Positions 27,132 to 36,323 of a DNA stretch of 58,719 bases are shown one piece after another. The stretch lies in contig JAQXQE010000015.1 in NCBI GenBank assembly GCA_029101005.1, positions 1 to 58,719 on the forward strand, read 5' to 3'. The notes below the pieces were generated by a model. That model was not told the DNA's origin and made no database searches. It worked only from the letters and a program-made list of their open reading frames with translations. A program made the position numbers and the translations under genes. This DNA is from Bacillota bacterium (lineage in GTDB: Bacteria > Bacillota > Clostridia > Peptostreptococcales > Anaerovoracaceae). Within the stretch, counting starts at the first letter, position 1. Each line of letters begins with the position of its first letter.

Positions 27132-27477
27132 TGGGTAAACCAGACGATCGCGGGCCTTTAACTAGGCATGAGGAAAGTCCGGGCTCCATAGGGCAAGGAT
27201 GACGGATAACGTCCGCCGCAGGTAACTGTAGGGAAAGTGCAACAGAAACATTCCGCCGAAACGGGTAATGCCGTGGTAAGGTTGAAATGGTGAGGTAAGA
27301 GCTCACCGGCATCATGGAGACATGATGGCCGTGTAAACCCCATCCGGAGCAAGACTGAGTTGGGCATTGAAGGAGGCTGCTCGTCTCCGCCCCGTAGGTA
27401 AGTCGCTTGATGTCGCAAGCAATTGCGATGCTAGATGGATGATCGTCTAATACAGAACCCGGCTTATGGTTTGCCCA
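27132..27477 (+). ncRNA. rnpB: RNase P catalytic RNA
   Basis: This is the ribozyme that trims tRNA 5' ends. The universally conserved P4-flanking block GAGGAAAGTCCGGGCTCC is near the 5' end and its partner ACAGAACCCGGCTTA near the 3' end. The two ends pair as P1: TGGGTAAACCA (27132-27142) with TGGTTTGCCCA (27467-27477), directly followed by a run of seven T, so P1 also forms the terminator. The length of about 346 bases is normal. The layout looks like the A type, as in Clostridia, rather than the Bacillus B type. Confidence 0.96.
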
Positions 27478-27523
27478 TTTTTTATTGGAGATCAGGGGTT
27501 ATGTTAGTAAAGAGAGGGATATT

Positions 27524-30500
27524 ATGAGACTTGGAATAGACGTAGGATCGACAACAGTTAAACTCATAATTCTTGATGAGGATGATAATATTAAGTACTC
27601 AAGATATGAGAGACATCTGTCAAATGTCTTCGAGAAGGTCGAGGAGTTACTTAAGGATTTATATACAGAAATGGGAGACCTGAAGCTCAAGCCTGTTATT
27701 ACAGGTTCGGGTGGAATGTCTCTTGCTTCTTTATTTGGAATACGCTTTGAGCAGGAGGTTATCACCTGCACGAATGCAATTGATAAACTTATTCCGCAGA
27801 CTGATGTAGCAATTGAGCTTGGCGGAGAGGACGCAAAGATTACTTTCTTCGGAGCTACTGTAGAGCAGCGAATGAACGGAACCTGTGCCGGAGGTACAGG
27901 AGCTTTTATCGATCAGATGGCAGTGCTTCTTAACACTGATGCTAATGGTCTCAATGAGGCTGCGAAGGATTACAGCATTATCTATCCTATTGCTTCACGT
28001 TGCGGAGTATTTGCTAAGACAGATATTCAGCCACTGATTAATGATGGTGCTAAGACAGCTGATATTGCTGCTTCCATCTATCAGGCTGTAGTTAATCAGA
28101 TTATCTCTGGTCTTGCCTGCGGTAACCCAATCAAGGGCAATGTTGCATTCCTTGGCGGCCCACTTGAATACAGTTCAGAGCTTCGTAAGAGATTCATCGA
28201 AACTCTTGAACTCAAGGAGGAGAATGTAATCTTCCCTCCAAATGCGAGATTCTTCGTAGCTATCGGTGCTGCTTATCTCGCCGAAAATGAGGAAGAAGTT
28301 GCACTCAGCAGCCTCATCCACAGAATCGAAACTGCTGACAACGATGAGATTACAGATACTAAGTACCTGCAGGCTCTTTTCGAGAGCGAGGATGAGTACA
28401 ATGCGTTCAAAGAAAGACACGCGTCTGCTAAAGTAGCTCGTGCCGACATCAAGGATGCGCATGGTCCGGTTTTCCTTGGAATCGATGCAGGTTCAACAAC
28501 GACTAAAGCAGCTGCAATTAACCAGGATAGGGAGCTGATCTTCAGTTTCTACCAGAGTAACGAAGGAGATCCTCTCGATGTTGCAGCATCAATTCTCAAG
28601 GAGTTCTATTCACAGCTTCCTGAGGATGCATATATCGGAAGAGCAGTCGTAACTGGATACGGTGAGGGTCTTCTAAAGGCCGCTTACAAGATTGATGAAG
28701 GCGAGATTGAGACTATGGCTCACTTCAAGGCTGCAAGACAGTTCCAGCCTGAAGTTTCATTCGTTCTCGATATCGGTGGCCAGGATATGAAGTCTATGAA
28801 GATTAAGGATGGTGCCATCAACAGCATCATGCTTAACGAGGCTTGTTCATCTGGCTGCGGTTCATTCATTGAGACTTATGCTAAGTCAGTAGATATGAGC
28901 GTTCCTGATTTTGCTAAGGAAGCTCTCAAATCGAGACAGCCGGTAGATCTCGGAACAAGATGTACAGTCTTCATGAATTCCAAGGTAAAACAGGCTCAGA
29001 AAGAGGGCGCTACTGTTGCCGACATCTCGGCAGGTCTTTCTTACTCAGTAATTAAGAATGCTCTCTATAAGGTTATCAAACTCAGAAACCCAGAAGAGAC
29101 TGGTCCTAATGTAGTAGTTCAGGGCGGCACATTCTACAATGATGCTATTCTTAGAAGTATTGAGATCATCCTTGGAAGAGATGTAATCAGACCAGATATC
29201 TCCGGTCTGATGGGTGCCTTCGGTGCTGCAATCGTAGCATCTGAGCAGTATGTAGAAGGCGAGAGAAGTACAATTCTCGACGTAGATAAGCTCGATAGCT
29301 TTGAGGTAAACACATCATATGGAAGGTGTCATGGCTGTGGTAATAACTGCATTCTTACAATCTCAAAGTTCAGTGATGGAAGCAGATATATTACTGGTAA
29401 CCGTTGCGAGAAGGGTGCGGGAGTGACAGCTTCTAAGAACGATCTTCCTAACCTCTACAAAGTTAAGGAGCAGCTCCTCTTCGACAGAAAGGTGCTTGAC
29501 CCTAATAAAGCAAGCCGTGGAGTAATCGGTATTCCAAGAGTACTCAATATGTACGAGGATTATCCATTCTGGCATGCATTCTTCACAAAGCTTGGATTCA
29601 GCGTGTTGCTAACTCCTGCAAGTAGCAAAGAGATGTATGAGGATGGAATGGATACTATCTCATCAGATACAGCATGCTATCCAGCTAAACTTGTACACGG
29701 TCACATCAAGTGGCTTATTAAGAACGATGTTAAGCGCATATTCTATCCGTCAATCAATTACGAAATTATAGAGGATTCAAGTGCGCCTAACCACTATAAC
29801 TGTCCGATTGTTGCAACCTATCCTGAAGTAATCGACAAGAATATGGCCGACTACTTCTTTGAGGCTGGAGTCGAGTTCTATCATCCATTCCTCCCATTCG
29901 ACAATGACGAGAGATTGGCAGATGAGCTTACGAAGTTCTTTGCAGGAACCAGAACAATCGACATTGAGAGCAAAAATAATATTCTCAAGCACTTCAATCA
30001 CGAAGATGATAATAGAGAGTACGGACTCTTCGGTATGAACATTCCAAAGGATGAGATTGTAGTTGCTATCAGAGACGGTAGAGCAAGCTATACTGCATTC
30101 AAGGAGGAGATGAAGAGACAAGGAGAGGAAGCTCTCAAGTATATGGAGGAGCATGATAAGAAGGGTATTATCCTTTCTGGAAGACCTTACCATGTAGATC
30201 CTGAGATTAATCACGGTATTGATAACCTCATCGTACAGCAGGATATGGTTGTTCTCACTGAGGATTCTGTTGCTTGGAAGGTTGAACTCGAGAGACCTGT
30301 TAGAGTACTTGACCAGTGGATGTTCCACTCAAGACTCTACAAGGCTGCTACTTTCGCAGGCGAGAGAAGCGATATTGAGATTATTCAGCTCAACTCATTC
30401 GGTTGCGGTCTAGACGCTGTAACAACTGATGAGGTCGATGAGATTCTCGCTATGAGCAATAAGCTCCACACAGTACTTAAGATTGATGAGGGTTCAAATC

Positions 30501-31843
30501 TTGGCGCGGCAAAGATCAGAATCAGATCGCTCAAGGCGGCTATCTCCGAGAGAAACAAGCTCGGTACGCTACCTAAGAAAGCCCTCAATATACCATATAA
30601 GCGTAAGCTTTTTACCAAAGAGATGAAGAAGGCAGGATATACTCTGCTTGTTCCACAGATGGCGCCGCTTCATTTCAGATATTTCGAGCCAATTCTTAAC
30701 AACGCTGGTTATAATGCGGTTCTTCTTCCTGAGGTTACTAAGAATTCCGAGGAAGAGGGACTGAAGTATATCAACAATGATGCATGCTATCCAACTATCG
30801 TAACACTAGGTCAGATTATATCTGCTCTTAAGTCTGGCGAATATGATCTCGACAAGCTCGGAGTGTTTATGTCACAGACAGGTGGGGGATGCAGAGCGTC
30901 AAACTACGTTGCACTTCTGAGAAAAGCTCTCAAGGATCTACATATGGAGCAGATTCCGGTTATCTCATTCAACATGGTTGGAATGGAGAAGAATCCAGGA
31001 TTTAAGCTCACTGTAAAGATGATGGTGCAGCTCATTCTCGCATCTCTCTACGGCGATCTTATGATGAAGTGCCTCTACAGAACTAGACCTTATGAGAAGC
31101 TTGAGGGAAGTGCCGAGGCTCTTATGGACAGTTGGTTTAACAGAATTGTCCACAACATCAAGAATCTCAACCGCAATGAGTTCAAGCGCAATGTCAATAA
31201 GATTGTCCAGGAGTTCGATGAACTCCCAATCCACGAGGACGTTGTTAAGCCTAAGGTTGGTATCGTAGGTGAGATTCTCGTTAAGTATCATCCAAATGCG
31301 AATAATAATCTTGTTGAGATTATCGAGCAGGAGGGTGGAGAAGCTGTAGTTCCTGCATTTATCGACTTCTTCGAGTATGGAATGTGGAATAAGGTCTTCA
31401 ACTATGAGCATCTTAACGGATCCAAGAAGGAGAAGACGATCAATCAGCTTTATATCAAAGTAATTGAGCATTACAGAGAGCTCGTAAGAGCTGCTTGTGC
31501 TGACAGTAAGCGTTTTGAGCCAGATGAGTACATCCAGCATACAGCTTCAAATGCTGAGCAGTTTATCTCAGTCGGCAATCAGTGCGGTGAGGGATGGCTC
31601 CTAACTGGAGAGATGGTCGACCTGATTGATTCAGGTGTAAAGAACATTCTCTGCCTTCAGCCATTTGCTTGTCTGCCTAACCATGTAGTAGGTAAGGGTA
31701 TGATCAAGGCTCTGCGTTCATATGACGAGAAAGCGAATATCGTTGCAATCGACTATGATCCTGGTGCAAGCAATGTTAATCAGCTCAACCGAATTAAGAT
31801 GATGATGGCAACAGCATTTAAGAACTTGTCAAATGAGGAATAA
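27524..31843 (+). CDS. Giant 2-hydroxyacyl-CoA dehydratase activator/dehydratase-related protein
   Basis: This 1439-residue protein combines two HgdC/BadF-type ATPase modules with dehydratase-like regions. Module 1 starts LGIDVGSTTVKL at residue 3, with the cluster-ligand region NGTCAGGTGAFIDQMA. Module 2 starts FLGIDAGSTTTKA near residue 318, with NEACSSGCGSFIETYA. A short cysteine motif, GRCHGCGNNC, follows (about 600), then a DUF2229/HgdB-like region with CYPAKLVHGHIKW and a repeat-like NNDACYPTIVTLGQI. Related two-module proteins occur in many anaerobes, but their reaction is not firmly known. ATG 27524 follows GAGGG; a TTG at 27485 is rejected. It is alone between rnpB and yebC. Confidence 0.87.
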   Translation: MRLGIDVGSTTVKLIILDEDDNIKYSRYERHLSNVFEKVEELLKDLYTEMGDLKLKPVITGSGGMSLASLFGIRFEQEVITCTNAIDKLIPQTDVAIELGGEDAKITFFGATVEQRMNGTCAGGTGAFIDQMAVLLNTDANGLNEAAKDYSIIYPIASRCGVFAKTDIQPLINDGAKTADIAASIYQAVVNQIISGLACGNPIKGNVAFLGGPLEYSSELRKRFIETLELKEENVIFPPNARFFVAIGAAYLAENEEEVALSSLIHRIETADNDEITDTKYLQALFESEDEYNAFKERHASAKVARADIKDAHGPVFLGIDAGSTTTKAAAINQDRELIFSFYQSNEGDPLDVAASILKEFYSQLPEDAYIGRAVVTGYGEGLLKAAYKIDEGEIETMAHFKAARQFQPEVSFVLDIGGQDMKSMKIKDGAINSIMLNEACSSGCGSFIETYAKSVDMSVPDFAKEALKSRQPVDLGTRCTVFMNSKVKQAQKEGATVADISAGLSYSVIKNALYKVIKLRNPEETGPNVVVQGGTFYNDAILRSIEIILGRDVIRPDISGLMGAFGAAIVASEQYVEGERSTILDVDKLDSFEVNTSYGRCHGCGNNCILTISKFSDGSRYITGNRCEKGAGVTASKNDLPNLYKVKEQLLFDRKVLDPNKASRGVIGIPRVLNMYEDYPFWHAFFTKLGFSVLLTPASSKEMYEDGMDTISSDTACYPAKLVHGHIKWLIKNDVKRIFYPSINYEIIEDSSAPNHYNCPIVATYPEVIDKNMADYFFEAGVEFYHPFLPFDNDERLADELTKFFAGTRTIDIESKNNILKHFNHEDDNREYGLFGMNIPKDEIVVAIRDGRASYTAFKEEMKRQGEEALKYMEEHDKKGIILSGRPYHVDPEINHGIDNLIVQQDMVVLTEDSVAWKVELERPVRVLDQWMFHSRLYKAATFAGERSDIEIIQLNSFGCGLDAVTTDEVDEILAMSNKLHTVLKIDEGSNLGAAKIRIRSLKAAISERNKLGTLPKKALNIPYKRKLFTKEMKKAGYTLLVPQMAPLHFRYFEPILNNAGYNAVLLPEVTKNSEEEGLKYINNDACYPTIVTLGQIISALKSGEYDLDKLGVFMSQTGGGCRASNYVALLRKALKDLHMEQIPVISFNMVGMEKNPGFKLTVKMMVQLILASLYGDLMMKCLYRTRPYEKLEGSAEALMDSWFNRIVHNIKNLNRNEFKRNVNKIVQEFDELPIHEDVVKPKVGIVGEILVKYHPNANNNLVEIIEQEGGEAVVPAFIDFFEYGMWNKVFNYEHLNGSKKEKTINQLYIKVIEHYRELVRAACADSKRFEPDEYIQHTASNAEQFISVGNQCGEGWLLTGEMVDLIDSGVKNILCLQPFACLPNHVVGKGMIKALRSYDEKANIVAIDYDPGASNVNQLNRIKMMMATAFKNLSNEE

Positions 31844-31853
31844 GTGCTATAAT
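31826..31853 (+). promoter_or_regulatory. Promoter of yebC, inside the end of the preceding gene
   Basis: TTGTCA (31826-31831), 16 bases, TATAAT (31848-31853), with extended -10 TGC. The stop codon of the preceding gene (31841-31843) lies in the spacer. The -10 region shares 16 identical bases with the promoter near 19013. Confidence 0.78.
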
Positions 31854-31906
31854 ATTTAGCGTAAAAAATTCAGACATAAGAGAAATAGAACGAAGGAGGT
31901 GCCTAA

Positions 31907-32629
31907 GTGGGTAGACACGGCACAATTGCAAACAGAAAATCAGCACAGGATTCAAAGCGTTCAGCATTATTCACAAAGTATGCTAGACAGATTATCGTAG
32001 CAGCAAAGAACGGAGGAGACCCTGGTTTCAATCCAGCACTCAGAGTTGCAATCGATAAGGCAAAGTCAATCGGCATGCCTAACGATAACATCAACAGAGC
32101 TATCAAGAAGGGTACTGGTGAGCTTGGAGGAGAGTCATACGAAGAGCTGCAGTTCGAAGGTTACGGCCCATCAGGAGTTGCTATCATCGTAGATGCGCTC
32201 ACTGACAACAAGAACAGAACATCTTCATTCGTAAGATCAACATTCGACAAGAATGGTGGTAACCTCGGTACACCTGGTTGCGTATCATATATGTTCTCAA
32301 GAAAGGGTGTAATCCTTATTGAGAAGCTTGACGGTATGGACGAGGATGAGATCATGATGATTGCACTCGATGCCGGCGCAGAGGATATGATCGCACATGA
32401 GGATCACTTCGAGATTCAGACTGAGCCATCAGCATTCAACGATGTTCATGAGGCTATCAAAGAGGCTGGACTTGAGATCGCTGAGGCTGAGGTTGAGTAC
32501 ATTCCTTCTATGGAGGCTACAGTTGCTCCAGAGGCAGTTAAGTCACTCAACAAGCTCATCAACACTCTTGAGGACAACGATGACGTACAGAAGGTATACT
32601 TCAACTGCGACCTCGAAGACGAGGAGTAA
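31907..32629 (+). CDS. yebC: YebC/PmpR family protein (translation or transcription factor)
   Basis: This 240-residue protein of the TACO1/YebC family has the hallmark N-terminus GRHGTIANRKSAQDSKRSAL and AIDKAKSIGMPNDNINRAIKKG. Members relieve ribosome stalling at proline stretches or regulate transcription. The start is GTG at 31907, with AAGGAGG upstream. EF-P, which has an overlapping role at polyproline, is encoded 21 kb downstream. A 6S RNA gene follows directly. Confidence 0.94.
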   Translation: MGRHGTIANRKSAQDSKRSALFTKYARQIIVAAKNGGDPGFNPALRVAIDKAKSIGMPNDNINRAIKKGTGELGGESYEELQFEGYGPSGVAIIVDALTDNKNRTSSFVRSTFDKNGGNLGTPGCVSYMFSRKGVILIEKLDGMDEDEIMMIALDAGAEDMIAHEDHFEIQTEPSAFNDVHEAIKEAGLEIAEAEVEYIPSMEATVAPEAVKSLNKLINTLEDNDDVQKVYFNCDLEDEE

Positions 32630-32648
32630 TCAATAATATCAACTAACA

Positions 32649-32831
32649 GAATTCCTGAGTTATTCGTCGAGTATTCATAATTGAACCTACACTTACTGAA
32701 CGGGATTCCTGACGACTGGAAAGATGGAAAGCCGTCTTCGAACGGACTTCAGACATCCGTCTGCGGAAGTACCCACCCTTATCCGAATGATAGGGCGTCA
32801 ATTATTAGCTTGACGGTACCTCGGGATTTTT
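32649..32831 (+). ncRNA. ssrS: 6S RNA (RNA polymerase-binding regulatory RNA)
   Basis: The sequence between yebC and polA folds into the typical 6S rod. The closing stem pairs CCTGAG (32654-32659) with CTCGGG (32820-32825). Next come GTCGAGT (32666-32672) with GCTTGAC (32808-32814), and ATAATTGA (32677-32684) with TCAATTAT (32798-32805), a perfect 8 bp. A large central bubble follows, with a small hairpin CCCTTATC/GATAGGG (32776-32795) on its 3' strand, as in other 6S RNAs. The terminal arm contains GATGGA/TCCGTC and an apical CCGT-CTTCGA-ACGG hairpin. A T-run at 32827 ends the gene. 6S mimics an open promoter and binds the sigma-70 holoenzyme. The length of about 183 bases is normal. Confidence 0.83.
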
Positions 32832-32866
32832 CTTGCTAACAATAATCACAGAATGGGGATATTCTT

Positions 32867-35521
32867 ATGGGAAAACTTATTCTTATCGACGGCAATAGCC
32901 TGCTCTTCAGAGCATATTTTGCGATGCGTCCAATGGTGACTTCTACCGGAATCCACACACAGGGTATATTCGCATTTATCAATATGCTTAACAAAATCAT
33001 CGCAGATTACCAGCCAGATTATATGGCTGTAGCTTTTGATATGAAGGATCCAACCTTCAGACATAAGGAGTATTCCGAGTACAAGGCAGGAAGACAGCAG
33101 ACTCCAATCGAACTCCTGTCCGAGATTCCATATATGCACAGAGTGCTCGAGGCAATGAATATTGCCGTATTCCAGCAGTCTGGATATGAGGCTGATGATA
33201 TCATCGGCACAATTGCTGCACAGGCATCTGCCAAAGGCATCAAGACAATGGTTATCTCAGGAGATAAAGATGAACTTCAGCTAATAGATGAGAATACTTC
33301 AGTTCTGATTAACAAGAAGGGTATGTCAGAGTTCGATCTATATGACATAGACAAGATGAAGGAGCGCTATAATCTTACTCCTTCACAGTTCATTGACCTT
33401 AAGGGGCTTATGGGAGATAAGTCTGACAATATCCCTGGAATTCCTGGAGTAGGAGAGAAGAAGGGTATTGCACTTCTCGAGCAGTACGGCTCACTCGAGT
33501 CTGTAATTGAGCATGCCGATGAGATTAAGGGCAAGCTCGGCGAGAACGTGCGAGCTAACATCGATTCAGCCAAGCTGTCCAAGTGGCTTGCGACAATCAA
33601 CACTTCAGCTCCAATCGAATTCACTTTCGATGGCATCAAGTTCGGTGCTCCTGACACAACAAAACTCATCGAAATTTATAAAGAACTCGAGTTCAACAGC
33701 TTCATAAAGAAACTCCAGTCAGTTTCCAATGATGATGTCGCTTCATCTTCTAGTGAAGCTCCTTTTGATGCTGAGTCTATCAAGCAGGTCGATTATTATG
33801 ATCTCATTGCAGTAGCAGAGCCTGGCGAAGCTGCAGTAATTGAACTTTTCACAGATAACAGTCACACGGACATTCCATCAATCGACGGTATTGCACTTCT
33901 TCTTCCGAGCAAAGCACTGTACGCTGTGCGTCCGGTTACTTTATTCGAGGCGGAGGCTCTTATCTCATCGCTTTGTGAGCTTGGTCTTAAGCTTTATGCA
34001 TGCGACGCAAAGCCAATGGCCTACGCAGCGGAAGCCGTATGCGGAAGAGAGCTTGTTTTCGCTCACGACGTGAAGATTGCTGAATATATGATCTATCCGA
34101 ACCAGAATAAATATGCAATTGCTAAGATGCTCCTCAAGTATTATTCATATGTGAATACACAGGATGAGGAAGCATATCTTAGCGAGAATGCTGTTCTCAG
34201 CTTCTGCATCATTGATGAGGTGCTTCTTCTGAAGCGAATGGGATACATCTATGCGGTCGCTCTTAAGCAGAATGAAGTTATGGAAGCTAACGGCACCATA
34301 GAACTCTTTGAATCATGCGAGATGCCGCTTGTTACAACAATTGCTTCGATGGAGAAGGAGGGTATTCGAGTTGACCTTAGCGTCCTCGAGCAGATTGGTA
34401 CTGAGATTAGCGGAAGAATCACTGAACTCGAGGAAGCTATCTACGGGGCTGCTGGTACAGAGTTCAATATCAACTCGCCTAAGCAGCTCGGCACAGTGCT
34501 CTTCGAGACTATGCAGATTGACTACCCAAAGGCTAAGAGCAAATCTGGCTCTTATTCGACAGCTGCCGACATCCTCGAGAAGCTCGCACCAGATTATCCT
34601 ATAGTTAATGATATTCTTGAGTTCAGAAAACTCAGCAAGTTGAGAAGTACTTACGTTGAGGGGCTCTCTGCACTCGTAGGAAGTGATGGCAAAATACATC
34701 CTCACTTTATGCAGACTGTTGCAGCTACTGGAAGACTCAGCTGTACTGAGCCTAATCTTCAGAACATTCCTATCAGAGACGATTATGGAAGACTGATTAG
34801 AAAAGCATTCATTTGCGAAAATGAGGATACTGTCTTTACTGGAGCAGACTATTCTCAGATCGAGCTTAGAGTACTCGCGGCTCTTAGTGGAGATCCTACT
34901 CTCATCGAAGCATTCAATGAGAGTAAGGACATTCACCGTACAACAGCATCAAAGGTTTTTGACATTCCATACGATGAAGTAACATCTCTCGACAGAACAA
35001 GAGCGAAGGCTGTTAACTTTGGTGTTGTATATGGAATGAGTAGCCACGGACTAAGCGAGAGCCTTGGCATTAGCAGAAAAGAAGCACAGAAATACATTGA
35101 CGATTACTTCGATACTCACATTGCTGTTAAGAATTATCTCGATGATATGATTACAGAAGGTGAGTCAAATAGAGAAGTAAAGACGTATTTCGGAAGAATC
35201 AGACAGATTCCAGAGTTTGAATCCAGAAAGTTTATGGACAGAGAACTTGCAAAGAGACTCGCAATGAATACACCTATTCAAGGAACAGCAGCAGATATTA
35301 TTAAGATTGCTATGAACAAGGTGTATAATGCACTTAAAGAAGAAGGCCTTGAATCAAGACTTATTCTTCAGATACACGATGAACTGATTATCGAAGGACC
35401 TGCATCTGAGCGGGAGAAGGTTAGAGGGTTGCTCGAGAACTGCATGAAGTCAGCTGCAGACTTTGCAGTTGAGCTTACTGTAGAAATTAATTCAGCATCT
35501 TGCTGGTATGATTTGAAGTAG
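32867..35521 (+). CDS. polA: DNA polymerase I
   Basis: This 884-residue repair and Okazaki-fragment polymerase has a 5' nuclease domain (about 1-290, with ISGDKDELQLI and GLMGDKSDNIPGIPGVGEKKG), a middle domain and a family A polymerase domain. Polymerase motif A is GADYSQIELRVLAALSGD, motif B RTRAKAVNFGVVYGMSS, and motif C LQIHDELIIE. The middle 3'-5' exonuclease domain lacks the DxE pair (the matching place reads AVIELFTDNS), so proofreading is probably lost, as in several Bacillus and Thermus Pol I enzymes. A GGGGAT site precedes the ATG. coaE follows after 11 bases. Confidence 0.97.
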   Translation: MGKLILIDGNSLLFRAYFAMRPMVTSTGIHTQGIFAFINMLNKIIADYQPDYMAVAFDMKDPTFRHKEYSEYKAGRQQTPIELLSEIPYMHRVLEAMNIAVFQQSGYEADDIIGTIAAQASAKGIKTMVISGDKDELQLIDENTSVLINKKGMSEFDLYDIDKMKERYNLTPSQFIDLKGLMGDKSDNIPGIPGVGEKKGIALLEQYGSLESVIEHADEIKGKLGENVRANIDSAKLSKWLATINTSAPIEFTFDGIKFGAPDTTKLIEIYKELEFNSFIKKLQSVSNDDVASSSSEAPFDAESIKQVDYYDLIAVAEPGEAAVIELFTDNSHTDIPSIDGIALLLPSKALYAVRPVTLFEAEALISSLCELGLKLYACDAKPMAYAAEAVCGRELVFAHDVKIAEYMIYPNQNKYAIAKMLLKYYSYVNTQDEEAYLSENAVLSFCIIDEVLLLKRMGYIYAVALKQNEVMEANGTIELFESCEMPLVTTIASMEKEGIRVDLSVLEQIGTEISGRITELEEAIYGAAGTEFNINSPKQLGTVLFETMQIDYPKAKSKSGSYSTAADILEKLAPDYPIVNDILEFRKLSKLRSTYVEGLSALVGSDGKIHPHFMQTVAATGRLSCTEPNLQNIPIRDDYGRLIRKAFICENEDTVFTGADYSQIELRVLAALSGDPTLIEAFNESKDIHRTTASKVFDIPYDEVTSLDRTRAKAVNFGVVYGMSSHGLSESLGISRKEAQKYIDDYFDTHIAVKNYLDDMITEGESNREVKTYFGRIRQIPEFESRKFMDRELAKRLAMNTPIQGTAADIIKIAMNKVYNALKEEGLESRLILQIHDELIIEGPASEREKVRGLLENCMKSAADFAVELTVEINSASCWYDLK

Positions 35522-35532
35522 AAGGAGAAGAT

Positions 35533-36129
35533 ATGCTCAGAATTGCTATCACTGGAGGAATAGGCTCAGGAAAGTCTGCCGCTTGCAGCTATCTTGAGGA
35601 GCTCGGTTATACGGTGATCTACGCCGATAAGATGGCTAGAGCGATTACTGCTGCCGGTGGCAAGGCTATTCCCTATATCAGGGAACATTTCGGCGATGAG
35701 TATATCTGCGCAGACGGTAGTATGAACCGCGCTCTTATTCGCGAGCTCGTATATCGTGACCCGGAAGCTAAGAGAATTCTCGAAGAGGGTACAACAAAGG
35801 TTGTAATCCAGGATATCGAGACCATTATCAAAGAAGGAGAGGAGCAGGGTCTCAAAGTTATGTTCTTTGAGATTCCTCTTCTCTTTGAAACAAACTCACA
35901 GGATGATTATGATTCATGCTGGGTTGTGCACGCTGACCTTAAGACAAGAATCGCCAGAGTACAGGCTAGAGATGGGCTTTCTAGAGAACAAGTAGAATTA
36001 ATTATAGAAAATCAAATAAATGACAAAAAAAGGCTTGCATTAGCAGATGAGATTATCTATAATAACAAAGGTCGGGAGGAGATAAAGCGACAGCTTGAAG
36101 AACTCCTTGACAAATACAAAATTAAATAA
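35533..36129 (+). CDS. coaE: Dephospho-CoA kinase
   Basis: This 198-residue kinase performs the last step of coenzyme A synthesis, phosphorylating the 3' hydroxyl of dephospho-CoA. The P-loop GGIGSGKSA is at residues 8-16, followed by YADKMAR with the expected acidic residue; the CoA-binding middle shows EIPLLFET, and the lid contains RVQARDGLSREQ. AAGGAG precedes the ATG by seven bases. A polA-coaE order is common in Clostridia. Confidence 0.95.
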   Translation: MLRIAITGGIGSGKSAACSYLEELGYTVIYADKMARAITAAGGKAIPYIREHFGDEYICADGSMNRALIRELVYRDPEAKRILEEGTTKVVIQDIETIIKEGEEQGLKVMFFEIPLLFETNSQDDYDSCWVVHADLKTRIARVQARDGLSREQVELIIENQINDKKRLALADEIIYNNKGREEIKRQLEELLDKYKIK

Positions 36130-36156
36130 ACTTTTTCAAGAAAGTGAAAAAAGTGC

Positions 36157-36185
36157 TTGACAAAAGGTACTGAAAAACATATACT
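36157..36185 (+). promoter_or_regulatory. Strong promoter of the tRNA-Leu pair
   Basis: TTGACA (36157-36162), 17 bases, TATACT (36180-36185). Transcription should begin near 36192, seven bases before the first tRNA. Confidence 0.88.
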
Positions 36186-36198
36186 GAAAAAGTAACGT

Positions 36199-36280
36199 GT
36201 GGATGTGGCGGAATGGCAGACGCGCATGGTTGAGGGCCATGTGGGAGACCGTGAGGGTTCGAGTCCCTCCATCCACACCA
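36199..36280 (+). tRNA. tRNA-Leu (anticodon GAG)
   Basis: The acceptor stem GTGGATG pairs with CATCCAC, followed by discriminator A and an encoded CCA. The D arm TGGCGGAATGGCAGACGCGC is leucine-like. The anticodon stem CATGG/CCATG encloses TTGAGGG, anticodon GAG, reading CUC and CUU. The T arm is GAGGGTTCGAGTCCCTC. The long variable arm expected of class II tRNA is short here (total 82 bases) but present. Confidence 0.95.
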
Positions 36281-36301
36281 TTTTTTTTTAGAAAAAATGG
36301 T
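36277..36301. repeat. Inverted repeat with T9/A6 after the first tRNA-Leu
   Basis: ACCATTTTTT (36277-36286) pairs perfectly with AAAAAATGGT (36292-36301). It includes the CCA end of the tRNA. The T-run may act as a partial terminator between the two tRNAs or as a processing site. Confidence 0.5.
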
Positions 36302-36323
36302 GTATAACCAATCTGACCAATAA

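Noticed and set aside
27124-27418. Minus-strand open frames over rnpB
   Set aside because: They lie within a structured RNA gene with clear conserved RNase P blocks; not protein coding.
32810-32838. TTGACG ... TTGCTA as a polA promoter inside the 6S gene
   Set aside because: The -10 is poor and the TTGACG is part of a conserved 6S pairing; no firm promoter for polA can be named.
36131-36151. TTTTTCA / TGAAAAA hairpin after coaE as a terminator
   Set aside because: The stem is only 7 bp and AT-rich, with no T-run on the plus strand; too weak to call.
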